Of a DNA stretch of 61,867 bases, positions 54,286 through 61,867 are shown one piece after another. Positions within the stretch are counted from its first letter, which is position 1. Every line of letters starts with the position of its first letter. A program made the translations under genes and the position numbers. The stretch is from positions 1 to 61,867 of the forward strand of contig NZ_JAKSXN010000034.1 of NCBI RefSeq assembly GCF_022427145.1, read 5' to 3'. The notes below the pieces were generated by a model, which worked only from the letters and a program-made list of their open reading frames with translations, was not told where the DNA came from and searched no databases. This stretch comes from Paenibacillus timonensis (lineage in GTDB: Bacteria > Bacillota > Bacilli > Paenibacillales > Paenibacillaceae).

Positions 54286-55470
54286 ATGAGCTTATTTGAC
54301 GAAAGAAAACGGCAGCTTACTGAACGCTGCGAGCAGCTGATTGGACGGCGCAACGAGAAGGTTCCTTTTGGCAACGGGGTGTATGATCGCTATCGTTATC
54401 CGGTACTAACCGCGGAGCATGCGCCGCTCATTTGGAAATACGATCTCAACCCGGCCACGAATCCATATTTCTCCGAACGCCTCGGCGTCAACGGCGTATT
54501 TAATCCGGGTGCCATCGAGCTGAATGGAAAATTCTACCTGATTGCACGAGTCGAGGGCGTAGACCGCAAATCGTTCTTCGCAGTTGCTGAGAGCGATAAC
54601 GGCGTCGATGGCTTCCGCTTCTGGAATAAGCCGGTGGTGATGCCGGAAACGGAGGAGCCAGACGTCAACGTCTACGACATGCGGATCGTACAGCATGAGG
54701 ACGGCTGGATCTACGGCCTGTTCTGCACGGAGCGTAAAGATCCCGAAGCTCCGCGGGGCGATTTATCGAGCGCCGTCGCCCAGTGCGGCATCGCCCGTAC
54801 CAAGGACCTGATCACTTGGGAACGGCTGGCCGACCTGAAGACAAAATCCCCGCAACAGCGCAACGTCGTGCTGCATCCCGAGTTCGTGGACGGGAAATAC
54901 GCGTTCTATACCCGTCCGCAGGACGGCTTCATCGACGCTGGTTCCGGAGGCGGGATCGGCTGGGGGGTGTCCGATTCGATCGAGCGTGCGGTGATCGACG
55001 AGGAAATCATCGTGGACGACCGGAAGTACCATACGATCAAAGAGGTCAAGAACGGCCAAGGTCCAGCCCCGATCAAAACGAACCAAGGCTGGTTGCATAT
55101 CGCCCATGGCGTACGAGGAACGGCAGCAGGACTACGTTATGTGCTATACGCTTTTCTCTCTGACCTCGAGAAGCCGCAGCGCGTCACGCATCGCCCGGGT
55201 GGCCATCTGATCGCACCGGAAGGCGAGGAGCGCGTCGGCGACGTATCCAACGTCGTGTTCTGCAACGGTGTCATCGCCCGCGACAATGGCGACATCTATA
55301 TCTATTACGCCTCCTCCGACACGCGTATTCACGTCGCCACGACAACGGTGGATCGGCTTCTCGACTATGTGTTGAACACGCCGGAGGATCCCCTGCGCTC
55401 CTACGCCTGCGTACAGCAGCGAATCAACTTGATTGAACGAAACGAGCATTTTCTGAACGGAAGTCTGTAA
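54286..55470 (+). CDS. GH130 family phosphorylase (GH130_1-like, mannosyl-glucose phosphorylase)
   Basis: A 394-residue beta-propeller phosphorylase, close in length to the Bacteroides 4-O-beta-D-mannosyl-D-glucose phosphorylase. [37 protein letters not shown] (with the general acid Asp) and [11 protein letters not shown] are GH130_1-like. The reaction yields alpha-mannose 1-phosphate and glucose. It differs clearly from the 340-residue GH130 copy. It follows the epimerase by 43 bases with GGAGG upstream, and is succeeded by a bidirectional terminator. Confidence 0.85.
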   Translation: MSLFDERKRQLTERCEQLIGRRNEKVPFGNGVYDRYRYPVLTAEHAPLIWKYDLNPATNPYFSERLGVNGVFNPGAIELNGKFYLIARVEGVDRKSFFAVAESDNGVDGFRFWNKPVVMPETEEPDVNVYDMRIVQHEDGWIYGLFCTERKDPEAPRGDLSSAVAQCGIARTKDLITWERLADLKTKSPQQRNVVLHPEFVDGKYAFYTRPQDGFIDAGSGGGIGWGVSDSIERAVIDEEIIVDDRKYHTIKEVKNGQGPAPIKTNQGWLHIAHGVRGTAAGLRYVLYAFLSDLEKPQRVTHRPGGHLIAPEGEERVGDVSNVVFCNGVIARDNGDIYIYYASSDTRIHVATTTVDRLLDYVLNTPEDPLRSYACVQQRINLIERNEHFLNGSL

Positions 55471-55482
55471 TTATTAAAAAAA

Positions 55483-55519
55483 AGCGAACGGCTAAGGGAG
55501 GTTTCCTTGGTCGTTCGCT
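55483..55519. terminator. Bidirectional terminator between GH130_1 gene and regulator 2
   Basis: AGCGAACG with CGTTCGCT, a further paired AAGG/CCTT segment inside, an A-run on the left and TCTTTT on the right. Confidence 0.85.
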
Positions 55520-55564
55520 CTTTTGGGTTGTTCTCGTATGAAGGGCGGCGGCAGTTAGCGCCTT

Positions 55565-56635
55565 CTATCGCCCGGTCTGTTGTGGTTCGGCGGTAGAGTC
55601 CCGGTACACGGTTTCGACGGATATCATGATTTTTTCCTGTGGCGCATCCGGATGAGCAAGCCGGTCCATCAGCTTTCGTACCGCGCGCTGGCCGAGGTCC
55701 TCTTTCGGCACATGGATAGTCGTAATCGACGGCGCGTTGCGGGCCGCATCGTCGATATTATCAAACCCGCTTACAACGATGTCCCCAGGCACGGTTAACC
55801 CGATCTCACCCAGGACGGTACAGGCATGGATGGCGATGGAATCATTCGCGCATACCAGCGCCGTCGGGAGCGTCTTTGCTTTTCTCCTCCGTTCCAACCA
55901 CCCTTGCAGCTCGTCCCCGTATGCCCCGGTATCGATGCCTTCCAACTGCAGCATCGGATCATCCGGCGCTTGAGGTGTTAGGCCATTCTCCTCCAAAGCG
56001 CTGCGGTAACCGATCCAGCGATCCCGGAAGCTTCGGGAGAAAGCCGAGTTCCCCAAGAAGTGCAATTCCCGGTGCCCCAGTCCGATCAAATGGGTGGTCA
56101 GGCGGGCCATCCCGTCAAGGTTGTTCGCAAAGACCGTGTCGCTGGGAATCAGCGGGTCCTCATGATCAACGAGGACCATCGGCAGTCCAATCCGGTGCAC
56201 CTCCAACAGGAATGAGGTGGCGATTTGCCCGACCCCGATCATTCCCAGAATGCCGTCCGGATTCAGGATGTGCATAAAATTGTCGCCCCGGGGTTCCGAT
56301 ACGATGATCATCCCCAGTTGCTGTGCCTCCAGCTCCCGGGAGATGCCCTCCAGCAGCCGGCCCCAATACAGCGATTCCTTGTTTTGAAACCGGATATTCG
56401 GCATCAACACCAGCACCGACTGCTTGCCAGCCGGCGCCGGCAGCGTTGTGCCCGAGGGAATGACGTTCTTGACGTAGCCGTTCTTCTGGTTAAAGTAGCC
56501 GAGCTGAGAGGCGGCTTGAATGACCCGTTCCCGGGTCTGCTCGTTGACCCCGCCCTTGCCGGACAAAGCTTTGGATACGACGAATTTCGAGACGCCTAAA
56601 TGATCGGCGATTTGCTGCATCGTAATTTTCTTCAA
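55565..56635 (-). CDS. LacI-family transcriptional regulator 2
   Basis: A 356-residue regulator with helix-turn-helix MQQIADHLGVSKFVVSKALSGK (residues 6-27) and a sensor domain (SVLVLMPNIRFQN, PDGILGMIGVGQ, GDIVVSGFDNIDD). The start is TTG at 56635 with GGAGG nine bases upstream. It converges with the GH113 operon. Its upstream region has several TATAACA/TAACG elements that share a GTTAT half-site with the operator candidates at 50653 and 52003, suggesting self-regulation and cross-talk. Confidence 0.92.
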   Translation of the reverse strand: MKKITMQQIADHLGVSKFVVSKALSGKGGVNEQTRERVIQAASQLGYFNQKNGYVKNVIPSGTTLPAPAGKQSVLVLMPNIRFQNKESLYWGRLLEGISRELEAQQLGMIIVSEPRGDNFMHILNPDGILGMIGVGQIATSFLLEVHRIGLPMVLVDHEDPLIPSDTVFANNLDGMARLTTHLIGLGHRELHFLGNSAFSRSFRDRWIGYRSALEENGLTPQAPDDPMLQLEGIDTGAYGDELQGWLERRRKAKTLPTALVCANDSIAIHACTVLGEIGLTVPGDIVVSGFDNIDDAARNAPSITTIHVPKEDLGQRAVRKLMDRLAHPDAPQEKIMISVETVYRDSTAEPQQTGR

Positions 56636-56649
56636 GAGTTCTAACCTCC

Positions 56650-56722
56650 GAAATAACGTATAACGAACGGATTCATAACAATATAACAGCAGTATAACAA
56701 ATCCAGATTTCGTTATAAACCG
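56650..56722. promoter_or_regulatory. Cluster of GTTAT half-sites upstream of regulator 2
   Basis: Between 56650 and 56722 the motifs TAACG (twice), CATAACA, TATAACA (twice) and CGTTATA occur. They may be LacI-type half-sites. No single clean palindrome stands out. Confidence 0.35.
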
Positions 56723-56727
56723 CTATT

Positions 56728-57234
56728 TCATTCGCCGGGACCAAACAAGGAGGCTACCCAATGAATGCTCTTCTGGGACGCCTGCTGCAGCAGATGGGCC
56801 GCTTTGTCCGCAAACCGGTCGATGGCCGGAGGCGACGGCGGCGGCATCAGCAAGTCCGCTGGCGTTTGCATCGCCTGGCCGCCCGACGAGGCGGTCGAAC
56901 CGTCATCCGTCGCGCTTGGCGCGGCAGTCCCTGACGGAGTATAACCGTAGCCGGGAGCCGGGCTGTATCCGCCCGACGTCCCCTGCGGCGCGGCGTTGCC
57001 TTGGCCGGTTGTCCATACAGGGGCGGAGCCGGCTGTCCAGCCGTTGCTATATTGCTGCGGCTGCGGATAGGGATATGCTATGGATGGTCCGTTGGTGCCC
57101 ACGGTTGTCCCCCCGGTTTGAAAGCCGGGGCCGAATACCGAGGTTGTTCCGCTTTCGGCGAGCTGCATCCCCAGCGTCACCCCCGCCGCCAGTAATAGGC
57201 CGTATACCAATGTTTTGCGCAGCATCTTAGCCAT
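56728..57234 (-). CDS. YqxA-position protein, Gly/Pro/Ser-rich, unknown function
   Basis: A 168-residue protein. It has an N-terminal membrane helix (KTLVYGLLLAAGVTLGMQLAESG), then a long low-complexity Gly/Thr/Pro/Ser/Tyr linker (about 30-130), and a short helix at the end (ADKAAHLLQQASQKSIHWVASLFG). B. subtilis yqxA lies at the same position after spoIIP and its product has a similar N-terminal helix, so this is probably an expanded relative. GGGGG is six bases before the ATG at 57234. The role is unknown. Confidence 0.75.
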   Translation of the reverse strand: MAKMLRKTLVYGLLLAAGVTLGMQLAESGTTSVFGPGFQTGGTTVGTNGPSIAYPYPQPQQYSNGWTAGSAPVWTTGQGNAAPQGTSGGYSPAPGYGYTPSGTAAPSATDDGSTASSGGQAMQTPADLLMPPPSPPAIDRFADKAAHLLQQASQKSIHWVASLFGPGE

Positions 57235-57265
57235 GTCCATCCCCCGTCGCTTCGTTTATTTCAAA

Positions 57266-58660
57266 TCAAGATTTCTTACTCGTTTCCCCGGACTTCGTTG
57301 AACCCTCGTTCGCACCCTTGTTGGAGTTGCTCGAGCCTTTGTTAGAGTTGCCTGCGCTGCCGTTCGCGATGCCGTCCGTACCGCTTTTCGTCAGCTTGCC
57401 CGCTTTCTCCGCGTCCTGGCTTTCCCAATACAGATCGGCCAGGATCCCGGCCAACACTTTGGCGGTACGCTCCAGCTCTTCTTCGCTGTTGTCGATGCCG
57501 CCGATTTCGATCAAGACGCTGTTCGGCGACAGCGACTGGTTGTATTCCCCGTTGCCTTGAGAAGACGTCTTTCCCCAGATCCCTCGGGAAATCCCGGGAT
57601 AGGCTTTTTCCAGACGATCATGGATGGAGCTGGCGAATCTCTCATTCTCCCGCCAATTCTCGTTGCCGTGCCCGATAATGAAATACACCTGGGCGTAATT
57701 CACGCCGTCGATGGTCGTGGTCGTTTTGTCGTGACGCTGTGAATCGCGGTGAATGTCGATAAAATATTGCAGCTTGCCGTTTTCGGCCATCGCCTGCTTC
57801 ACGGTCTCTCGTGAATATTTATATGAATAGTTGTAGTTGTAATTGCTCACCTTGGCGGCATAATTTTCGAACGAATGCAAGGCGGCGACACCTTTTTGTT
57901 CCAGCTCTTTCGCCAACGCCTCGCCGACCAGCCCGACGTTTTTCTTGTCTTCCGCCGAGCTTGGATTATCTACATTGGTGCCTAGCACCGGATTAAAAGA
58001 TTCTTGCGGATGCGAATGATAGATCATCACGATGTTTTTGTTGCCCGGTTTGACCGATGGCTCTCCCTGGTCCCCGGACGAGCCTTCTGTCTTCCCCGGC
58101 TCCTCTGCCGGCGACTGCGCTCCGCCCGGGTCTTCGCCGCCCGTTCCCGGGTCCACGTCCTCTCCGCCTTCTTCGCCATTCGGCTCCGGATGATCCGGCG
58201 CGCTGCCGTCCGCTCCCGCCCCCGGCCGGTAATCCTCGGGCGCCTGGGCCGTGCCATTACCGGAGCCGGTACGCAGCAGGATCGGGCTATCGGCGCCCAG
58301 GCCCGGGACTTCGCGGGCTACCAGGCTTTTCGGATCGGACGGATTGACGTCCGTCAACAGTTGAAAGACGAAATTCGTCATCTGCCGCCCCGAGATCGCC
58401 GGCATCTGCTTCTCGCTAGCCGCGTGCGGCAGTTCCATGCCAACCATATCCATGAAAAATCCGCTCGACAGCGAGGCCGCCAGCCCCTTCATCGAAGAGA
58501 CCGGGGAGGTATTCAGGTTTTTCTCGGCGATGCCCAGCACCCCCAGCATGATGAAGAAGATCACCGACATGACCGACAACAGCAGAAATGTGCGTCCCAG
58601 CGCCAAAACATGAAGCAGATTTCGTCTCATTTTTCCTAGATTCCAAGCCTTGAATTTCAT
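57266..58660 (-). CDS. spoIIP: Stage II sporulation protein P (cell-wall amidase)
   Basis: A 464-residue mother-cell membrane-anchored amidase/endopeptidase of the DMP engulfment machine. It has a membrane helix at residues 24-42, a Gly/Glu/Pro/Asp-rich linker (about 135-208), and an amidase_3-like domain with H215/H217 in IYHSHPQESF, H304 in FIDIHRD and E385 in LIEIGGIDN. The C-terminus is an unusual Ser/Asn/Gly/Lys repeat of about 45 residues. GGAGGAGG precedes the ATG. It lies between gpr and the yqxA-position gene. Confidence 0.94.
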   Translation of the reverse strand: MKFKAWNLGKMRRNLLHVLALGRTFLLLSVMSVIFFIMLGVLGIAEKNLNTSPVSSMKGLAASLSSGFFMDMVGMELPHAASEKQMPAISGRQMTNFVFQLLTDVNPSDPKSLVAREVPGLGADSPILLRTGSGNGTAQAPEDYRPGAGADGSAPDHPEPNGEEGGEDVDPGTGGEDPGGAQSPAEEPGKTEGSSGDQGEPSVKPGNKNIVMIYHSHPQESFNPVLGTNVDNPSSAEDKKNVGLVGEALAKELEQKGVAALHSFENYAAKVSNYNYNYSYKYSRETVKQAMAENGKLQYFIDIHRDSQRHDKTTTTIDGVNYAQVYFIIGHGNENWRENERFASSIHDRLEKAYPGISRGIWGKTSSQGNGEYNQSLSPNSVLIEIGGIDNSEEELERTAKVLAGILADLYWESQDAEKAGKLTKSGTDGIANGSAGNSNKGSSNSNKGANEGSTKSGETSKKS

Positions 58661-58742
58661 ATGCGTGTCCTCCTCCAGCCGCTTTCAAACTATATTCCAA
58701 ATCTATGAACCTAGTTCAAGGGCTAGAACCTCGAATTCTCAC

Positions 58743-58775
58743 AAAAAAAAGAAATCCGCTAGATTCGCGGATTTC
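58743..58775 (-). terminator. Terminator after gpr
   Basis: GAAATCCGC with its complement, loop of seven, followed by eight T on the minus strand, 32 bases after the stop. Confidence 0.9.
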
Positions 58776-58806
58776 CTTGAGATTCGGGAGAGAAGCGGAC
58801 ACGGGG

Positions 58807-59820
58807 TTAATGGGTGTAAGACGCCACGTTGTCCGGCGTAACCGCCTCGTGCAGCGAGATGTTTAAGCCGCTGGCGATCACGTTGGCCACGTCTTCGATG
58901 AACTCGTCGATTTCCTTCGGAGTGACGATCAGGTCATGACCCAGCGGTTCGAGCACCTCTTTGACGAGACCTAGCCGTTCGCTTTCGCTTAAGTCGTTCA
59001 GCATGCCCATGATCTGTTGGGTGGGCGCGTTCCCGTCGTCGCTCTCTTGATTGAAATGGTTTTTCATCAAATCGAATACATTATTGACGATCGTGGATGC
59101 GTAGCACACCGTTGGCACGCCGATGGCGATGCAAGGCACGCCCAGAATTTCCTTGGTCAATCCCCTGCGCTTGTTGCCGATCCCCGAGCCGGGATGAATG
59201 CCGATATCCGCGATCTGGATCGTCGTATTCACCCGCTCTAACGAGCGCGAAGCCAGCGCATCGATGGCGATGATCAGATCCGGTCGCGTCCGATCCACGA
59301 TCCCTTGCACCACTTCGCTTGATTCGATGCCGGTAATCCCCAGCACCCCGGGAGCGATCGCGCTGACCTCGCGGTAGCCCGGCGCCACCTGGTCCGGCGT
59401 CAGCTCGAAGTAATGGCGGGTGACCATCACGTTTTCCACCACCAGCGGTCCAAGCGCGTCCGGCGTGACGTTCCAGTTGCCCAGACCGACGATCAGCGTC
59501 TTCGCTCCCGGTTCGACCCCGATTTTATTTAAAAATGCGGTAAACTCCTTCGCGAACGCGGCGGCAACCTTCTCCTGCAACTCGGTATCCTGATTCCGGA
59601 GGCCGGGAACCTCCAGCGTCACATAATGCCCTTGAACTCGTCCGATTTGCCGCGAGGCCGCCTCGTTGGTCACATCCAGCCGGGTGGTCTTGATTCCGTC
59701 CCGCTCCTCGACCTGCTCATTCAGTCCGGGAACCGGTCCGCCATGGGCCGTCTCCGCGATTTCCTTCGATTCAACGGCCAAGTCGGTGCGTACGGAATAC
59801 TCCCGTAAGTCCAAATTCAT
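58807..59820 (-). CDS. gpr: GPR endopeptidase (spore protease)
   Basis: A 337-residue A25-family germination protease that degrades small acid-soluble spore proteins. The N-terminal segment YSVRTDLAVE is where family zymogens are processed, and IAIDALASRSLERVNTTIQIADTGI-like sequence (here ADIGIHPGSGIGN) marks the active-site region. The ATG at 59820 follows GGAGG by nine bases; an earlier ATG adds 28 residues without family match. It is divergent from rpsT. Confidence 0.95.
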   Translation of the reverse strand: MNLDLREYSVRTDLAVESKEIAETAHGGPVPGLNEQVEERDGIKTTRLDVTNEAASRQIGRVQGHYVTLEVPGLRNQDTELQEKVAAAFAKEFTAFLNKIGVEPGAKTLIVGLGNWNVTPDALGPLVVENVMVTRHYFELTPDQVAPGYREVSAIAPGVLGITGIESSEVVQGIVDRTRPDLIIAIDALASRSLERVNTTIQIADIGIHPGSGIGNKRRGLTKEILGVPCIAIGVPTVCYASTIVNNVFDLMKNHFNQESDDGNAPTQQIMGMLNDLSESERLGLVKEVLEPLGHDLIVTPKEIDEFIEDVANVIASGLNISLHEAVTPDNVASYTH

Positions 59821-59943
59821 GCCATATGACCTCCATTTCCTCTGATTGCCTTTATTGTGCGGGAGAGGGAAAGCGTTTATGCATCCCCTCGGTTTAGGCT
59901 GCAAAACTTGCGCGAAATCGAGAGATTCGATATGATGAATTTA

Positions 59944-59972
59944 TTGCTTTTTGCTATCTTGCGTGATAAAAT
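59944..59972 (+). promoter_or_regulatory. Promoter of rpsT
   Basis: TTGCTT (59944-59949), 17-base spacer, TAAAAT (59967-59972), 55 bases upstream of the rpsT start. Confidence 0.7.
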
Positions 59973-60026
59973 ATTTTAAGTTGTGAATCATCTGGGTTGA
60001 TATATGCTTTACAGGAGGTGAATGCA

Positions 60027-60299
60027 ATGCCTAACATTAAATCCGCAATCAAACGCGTAAAGACGAGCGACAAACGCCGCGCGCTGAACGCTTCGCAAAA
60101 ATCCGCCCTGCGTACGGCTGTGAAAACTGCCGACACCGCTTTGGCGAACAACGAAGTTGAAGCAGCTAAAGCTGCTTTTGTGGCTGCTACTAAAAAATTG
60201 GACAAAGCCGTTACCAAAGGTTTGATCCACAAGAATGCAGCTGCCCGTAAGAAATCCCGCTTGGCTAAAAAATTGAACGAACTTACGTCCCAAGCGTAA
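60027..60299 (+). CDS. rpsT: 30S ribosomal protein bS20
   Basis: A 90-residue basic, helical ribosomal protein starting [18 protein letters not shown], the family signature, and ending in the Lys/Arg-rich third helix [24 protein letters not shown] is six bases before the ATG at 60027; an earlier ATG 30 bases upstream would precede this site. It is on the opposite strand from its neighbours gpr and holA, and has its own promoter and terminator. Confidence 0.97.
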   Translation: MPNIKSAIKRVKTSDKRRALNASQKSALRTAVKTADTALANNEVEAAKAAFVAATKKLDKAVTKGLIHKNAAARKKSRLAKKLNELTSQA

Positions 60300-60339
60300 G
60301 CCTCGTTAATGATAACGAAGTTAGTCTTCAACTAAGCTC

Positions 60340-60375
60340 AAAAAGACCTGAACGATAAATCGTTCAGGTCTTTTT
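60340..60375. terminator. Bidirectional terminator between rpsT and holA
   Basis: AAAAAGACCTGAACGA with its perfect complement and a four-base loop, so both converging genes end in a T-run. Confidence 0.95.
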
Positions 60376-60407
60376 GGTTACCGGGGGTGCCGGGCGCGGC
60401 TGACGCC

Positions 60408-61430
60408 TTAGGCCCCCAGTTTAAGCAGAAACAACTCCAACCCCAGGACTTTGTCGATCTGCCCGCTTTTCATCCGGTAGTCCAGCTCTGCCAGCTCGGA
60501 CAAAATAGCTTTCAACCGGCCGACCTCAAATTTACGGGCCTGGTCCCCGGCCAGCTTCACGACATAGGGATGTAAGCTCAATTGCGAGGCGATCTGCTGC
60601 TGCGAGTAGCTTTGGCGTCCAAGCTCTTTCACTTGCAGCATGATCCGGAACTGACGGGCGATCAGCGCCGCGATCTTGATCGGCTCCTCGCGTTGCTTCA
60701 GCAGCTCGTAGAAAATGCCAAGCGCCTGCTCCATCCGAATTGCCGCGATATGTTCCACCATCACGAACACGTTTTGCTCCGTGCTGCGGGCCACCAGTTG
60801 CTCGACCGCCGCGGTATCGATCATGCCGCCGGCTCCGGCGTACAAGCAGAGCTTGTCCGCTTCCGCAGCCAATGCGGCCATCTGCACGCCGCTCGCCGCA
60901 ATCAGCGCCTCCGCGGCATCCCGTCCGATTCGGCAGCCGCGTTTCTCTACCTCTTGCACGACCCATTGCACCAGCTCACCGCCGCCCAGCGGCATGAAGG
61001 ACAACACCGTACCGGCCGACTTGATCGCTTTGACGACCTTCTTCCGCTCGTCCAGCTTTTCGCCGTTCACGACAAACACGATCACGCTATGTTCCGCCGG
61101 ATTGCCGATATACGTCAGGAGCGCCTCCACCTTATGCTCGATCTTGCCGCCTTCCTTGCCGCCCGCGGCAAGCAGTGCAGAGTCGCGCACGACGATCAGC
61201 TTGCGCTCCACGAGGAACGGCATCGTCTCCGCCTCCTCGACCACTGCTTCGATCGGGGTCTCCGCCAAATCGAAGGTGGCGAGGGCAAAATCCTTTTGAT
61301 CCCGGTCAACCAACCGCTCCTGGAGCAGGCCAACGAACTCCTGAATCTGATATTTTTCCGTGCCGAAACATACATATAATGGGGAGATCCGCCCCTGTTT
61401 AATGTCTTTCATCGCTTGCTTTGCGTCCAT
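60408..61430 (-). CDS. holA: DNA polymerase III subunit delta
   Basis: A 340-residue clamp-loader subunit. The N-terminal segment SPLYVCFGTEKYQIQEFVGLL, FLVERKLIVVRDS and VIVFVVNGEKLDERKK, and the C-terminal LHPYVVKLAGDQARKFEVGRLKAILSELAELDYRMKSG are typical of Firmicutes YqeN/HolA. It has no P-loop, as expected. The ATG at 61430 is preferred, with GGAAGG upstream; an ATG 42 bases earlier has no site. Its order next to rpsT and gpr matches B. subtilis. Confidence 0.93.
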   Translation of the reverse strand: MDAKQAMKDIKQGRISPLYVCFGTEKYQIQEFVGLLQERLVDRDQKDFALATFDLAETPIEAVVEEAETMPFLVERKLIVVRDSALLAAGGKEGGKIEHKVEALLTYIGNPAEHSVIVFVVNGEKLDERKKVVKAIKSAGTVLSFMPLGGGELVQWVVQEVEKRGCRIGRDAAEALIAASGVQMAALAAEADKLCLYAGAGGMIDTAAVEQLVARSTEQNVFVMVEHIAAIRMEQALGIFYELLKQREEPIKIAALIARQFRIMLQVKELGRQSYSQQQIASQLSLHPYVVKLAGDQARKFEVGRLKAILSELAELDYRMKSGQIDKVLGLELFLLKLGA

Positions 61431-61636
61431 CCGTGTGATCTTCCTTCCGTCTTCATTGCCTCTTTCCATCATACTTTGATTTTGCTCATTCGTCCAAGCT
61501 CTGTTTGGGGCAGTCCAGTCGATATAGCGTAAAGTAACACGTAATCCAGCAAAGCGGTGGGTTAGCGTAAGCGGCGGTTGGGTGATCGAATGCGATTGGA
61601 TGAGGGGATGTTGCTGTGATGATGCGGCAACGAATC

Positions 61637-61819
61637 GTAACGGACTGTACAGCCCTTATTTGCTCATTTCCCGGGTATTTCCCGCTGTAACGGACTCCAC
61701 AGTCCTTATTGGACTCTATCAACGCCAACTGAGCAGAATTTGTCAGAAATAAGGTCTCCTCGGTCCATTAGAAATCAGGGCATCGGCGAACGCACAAATA
61801 GCGCCGCTGAGTTCCGTTA
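61637..61819. repeat. Four-unit repeat cluster 3 (TAACGGAC...CCTTATT family)
   Basis: GTAACGGACTGTACAGCCCTTATT at 61637-61660 and GTAACGGACTCCACAGTCCTTATT-like at 61687-61710 are direct copies. Inverted degenerate copies lie at 61748-61770 (AATAAGG...GTCCATTA) and 61796-61819. Spacing is 48-61 bases and the two-plus-two mirrored layout is the same as in clusters 1 and 2, though the unit sequence differs. The rest of 61431-61867 holds no supportable gene. Confidence 0.65.
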
Positions 61820-61867
61820 GATGGGTGAAGGCAAGTTGAGGAGCTGCAGAAATACGTCTTCAATAAT

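Noticed and set aside
61486..61728. 80-residue minus-strand frame at the right end
   Set aside because: It covers repeat cluster 3, has no convincing ribosome site and no recognisable domain.

Overview
The window looks like chromosome of an endospore-forming, fairly GC-rich member of the Bacilli, most likely Paenibacillus or a close relative. The spore genes yqfC, yqfD, spoIIP and gpr, the HrcA/CIRCE heat-shock operon, and a backbone order that matches the Bacillus subtilis holA-rpsT-gpr-spoIIP-yqxA-lepA-hemW-hrcA-grpE-dnaK-dnaJ-prmA-rsmE-mtaB...rpsU-yqeY...yqfC-yqfD-phoH-yqfF-ybeY-dgkA-cdd cluster all support this. Most genes are on the minus strand, so the backbone is best read from the right end to the left. 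No rRNA, tRNA, CRISPR array, prophage or insertion sequence was recognised.

Layout from left to right. (1) 75-7506: cdd, dgkA, ybeY, a PgpH-type HD phosphodiesterase, phoH, yqfD, yqfC, yqeY, rpsU and a HIT-family gene, tightly packed. (2) 7507-7862: a 356-base gap holding a candidate small RNA with its own terminator, an extended -10 and a Crp/Fnr-type palindrome, followed by a dispersed repeat. (3) 7863-13122: a two-component system plus ABC exporter resembling the linearmycin-resistance LnrJKLMN type. (4) 13201-26113: the DNA-end processing genes sbcC, sbcD, addA and addB, interrupted by a 700-base repeat-rich gap. (5) 26247-32872: an unknown small gene, an RlmI-like methyltransferase, a Na/Pi symporter, a Nudix hydrolase, a tandem array of about 134-base repeats, then mtaB and rsmE. 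(6) 32964-36276: a site-2-type protease, prmA and four small poorly known genes. (7) 36361-41413: dnaJ, dnaK, grpE and hrcA, driven by a promoter with a perfect CIRCE operator. (8) 41520-45306: an ArgA-like acetyltransferase, hemW and lepA. (9) 45399-56635: a mannan-oligosaccharide utilisation locus. (10) 56728-61430: a YqxA-position gene, spoIIP, gpr, rpsT and holA.

The mannan locus forms a coherent cytoplasmic pathway placed between lepA and the spoIIP/yqxA pair, which are adjacent in B. subtilis. A solute-binding lipoprotein and two permeases import oligosaccharides. A CE7-type esterase could remove acetyl groups. A signal-less GH113 mannanase, a GH130_2-like phosphorylase, an AGE-family (cellobiose 2-epimerase-like) epimerase and a GH130_1-like mannosylglucose phosphorylase would convert them to mannose 1-phosphate and glucose. 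Two LacI-type regulators flank it, and palindromic operator candidates lie at the promoters.

The most unusual material is non-coding: the candidate Fnr-type small RNA upstream of the HIT gene, a composite dispersed repeat in three copies, three four-unit clusters with mirrored units, a 17-unit 11-base minisatellite, and the 134-base tandem array. Functional calls rest on family motifs read by eye and on gene order; no database search was possible.
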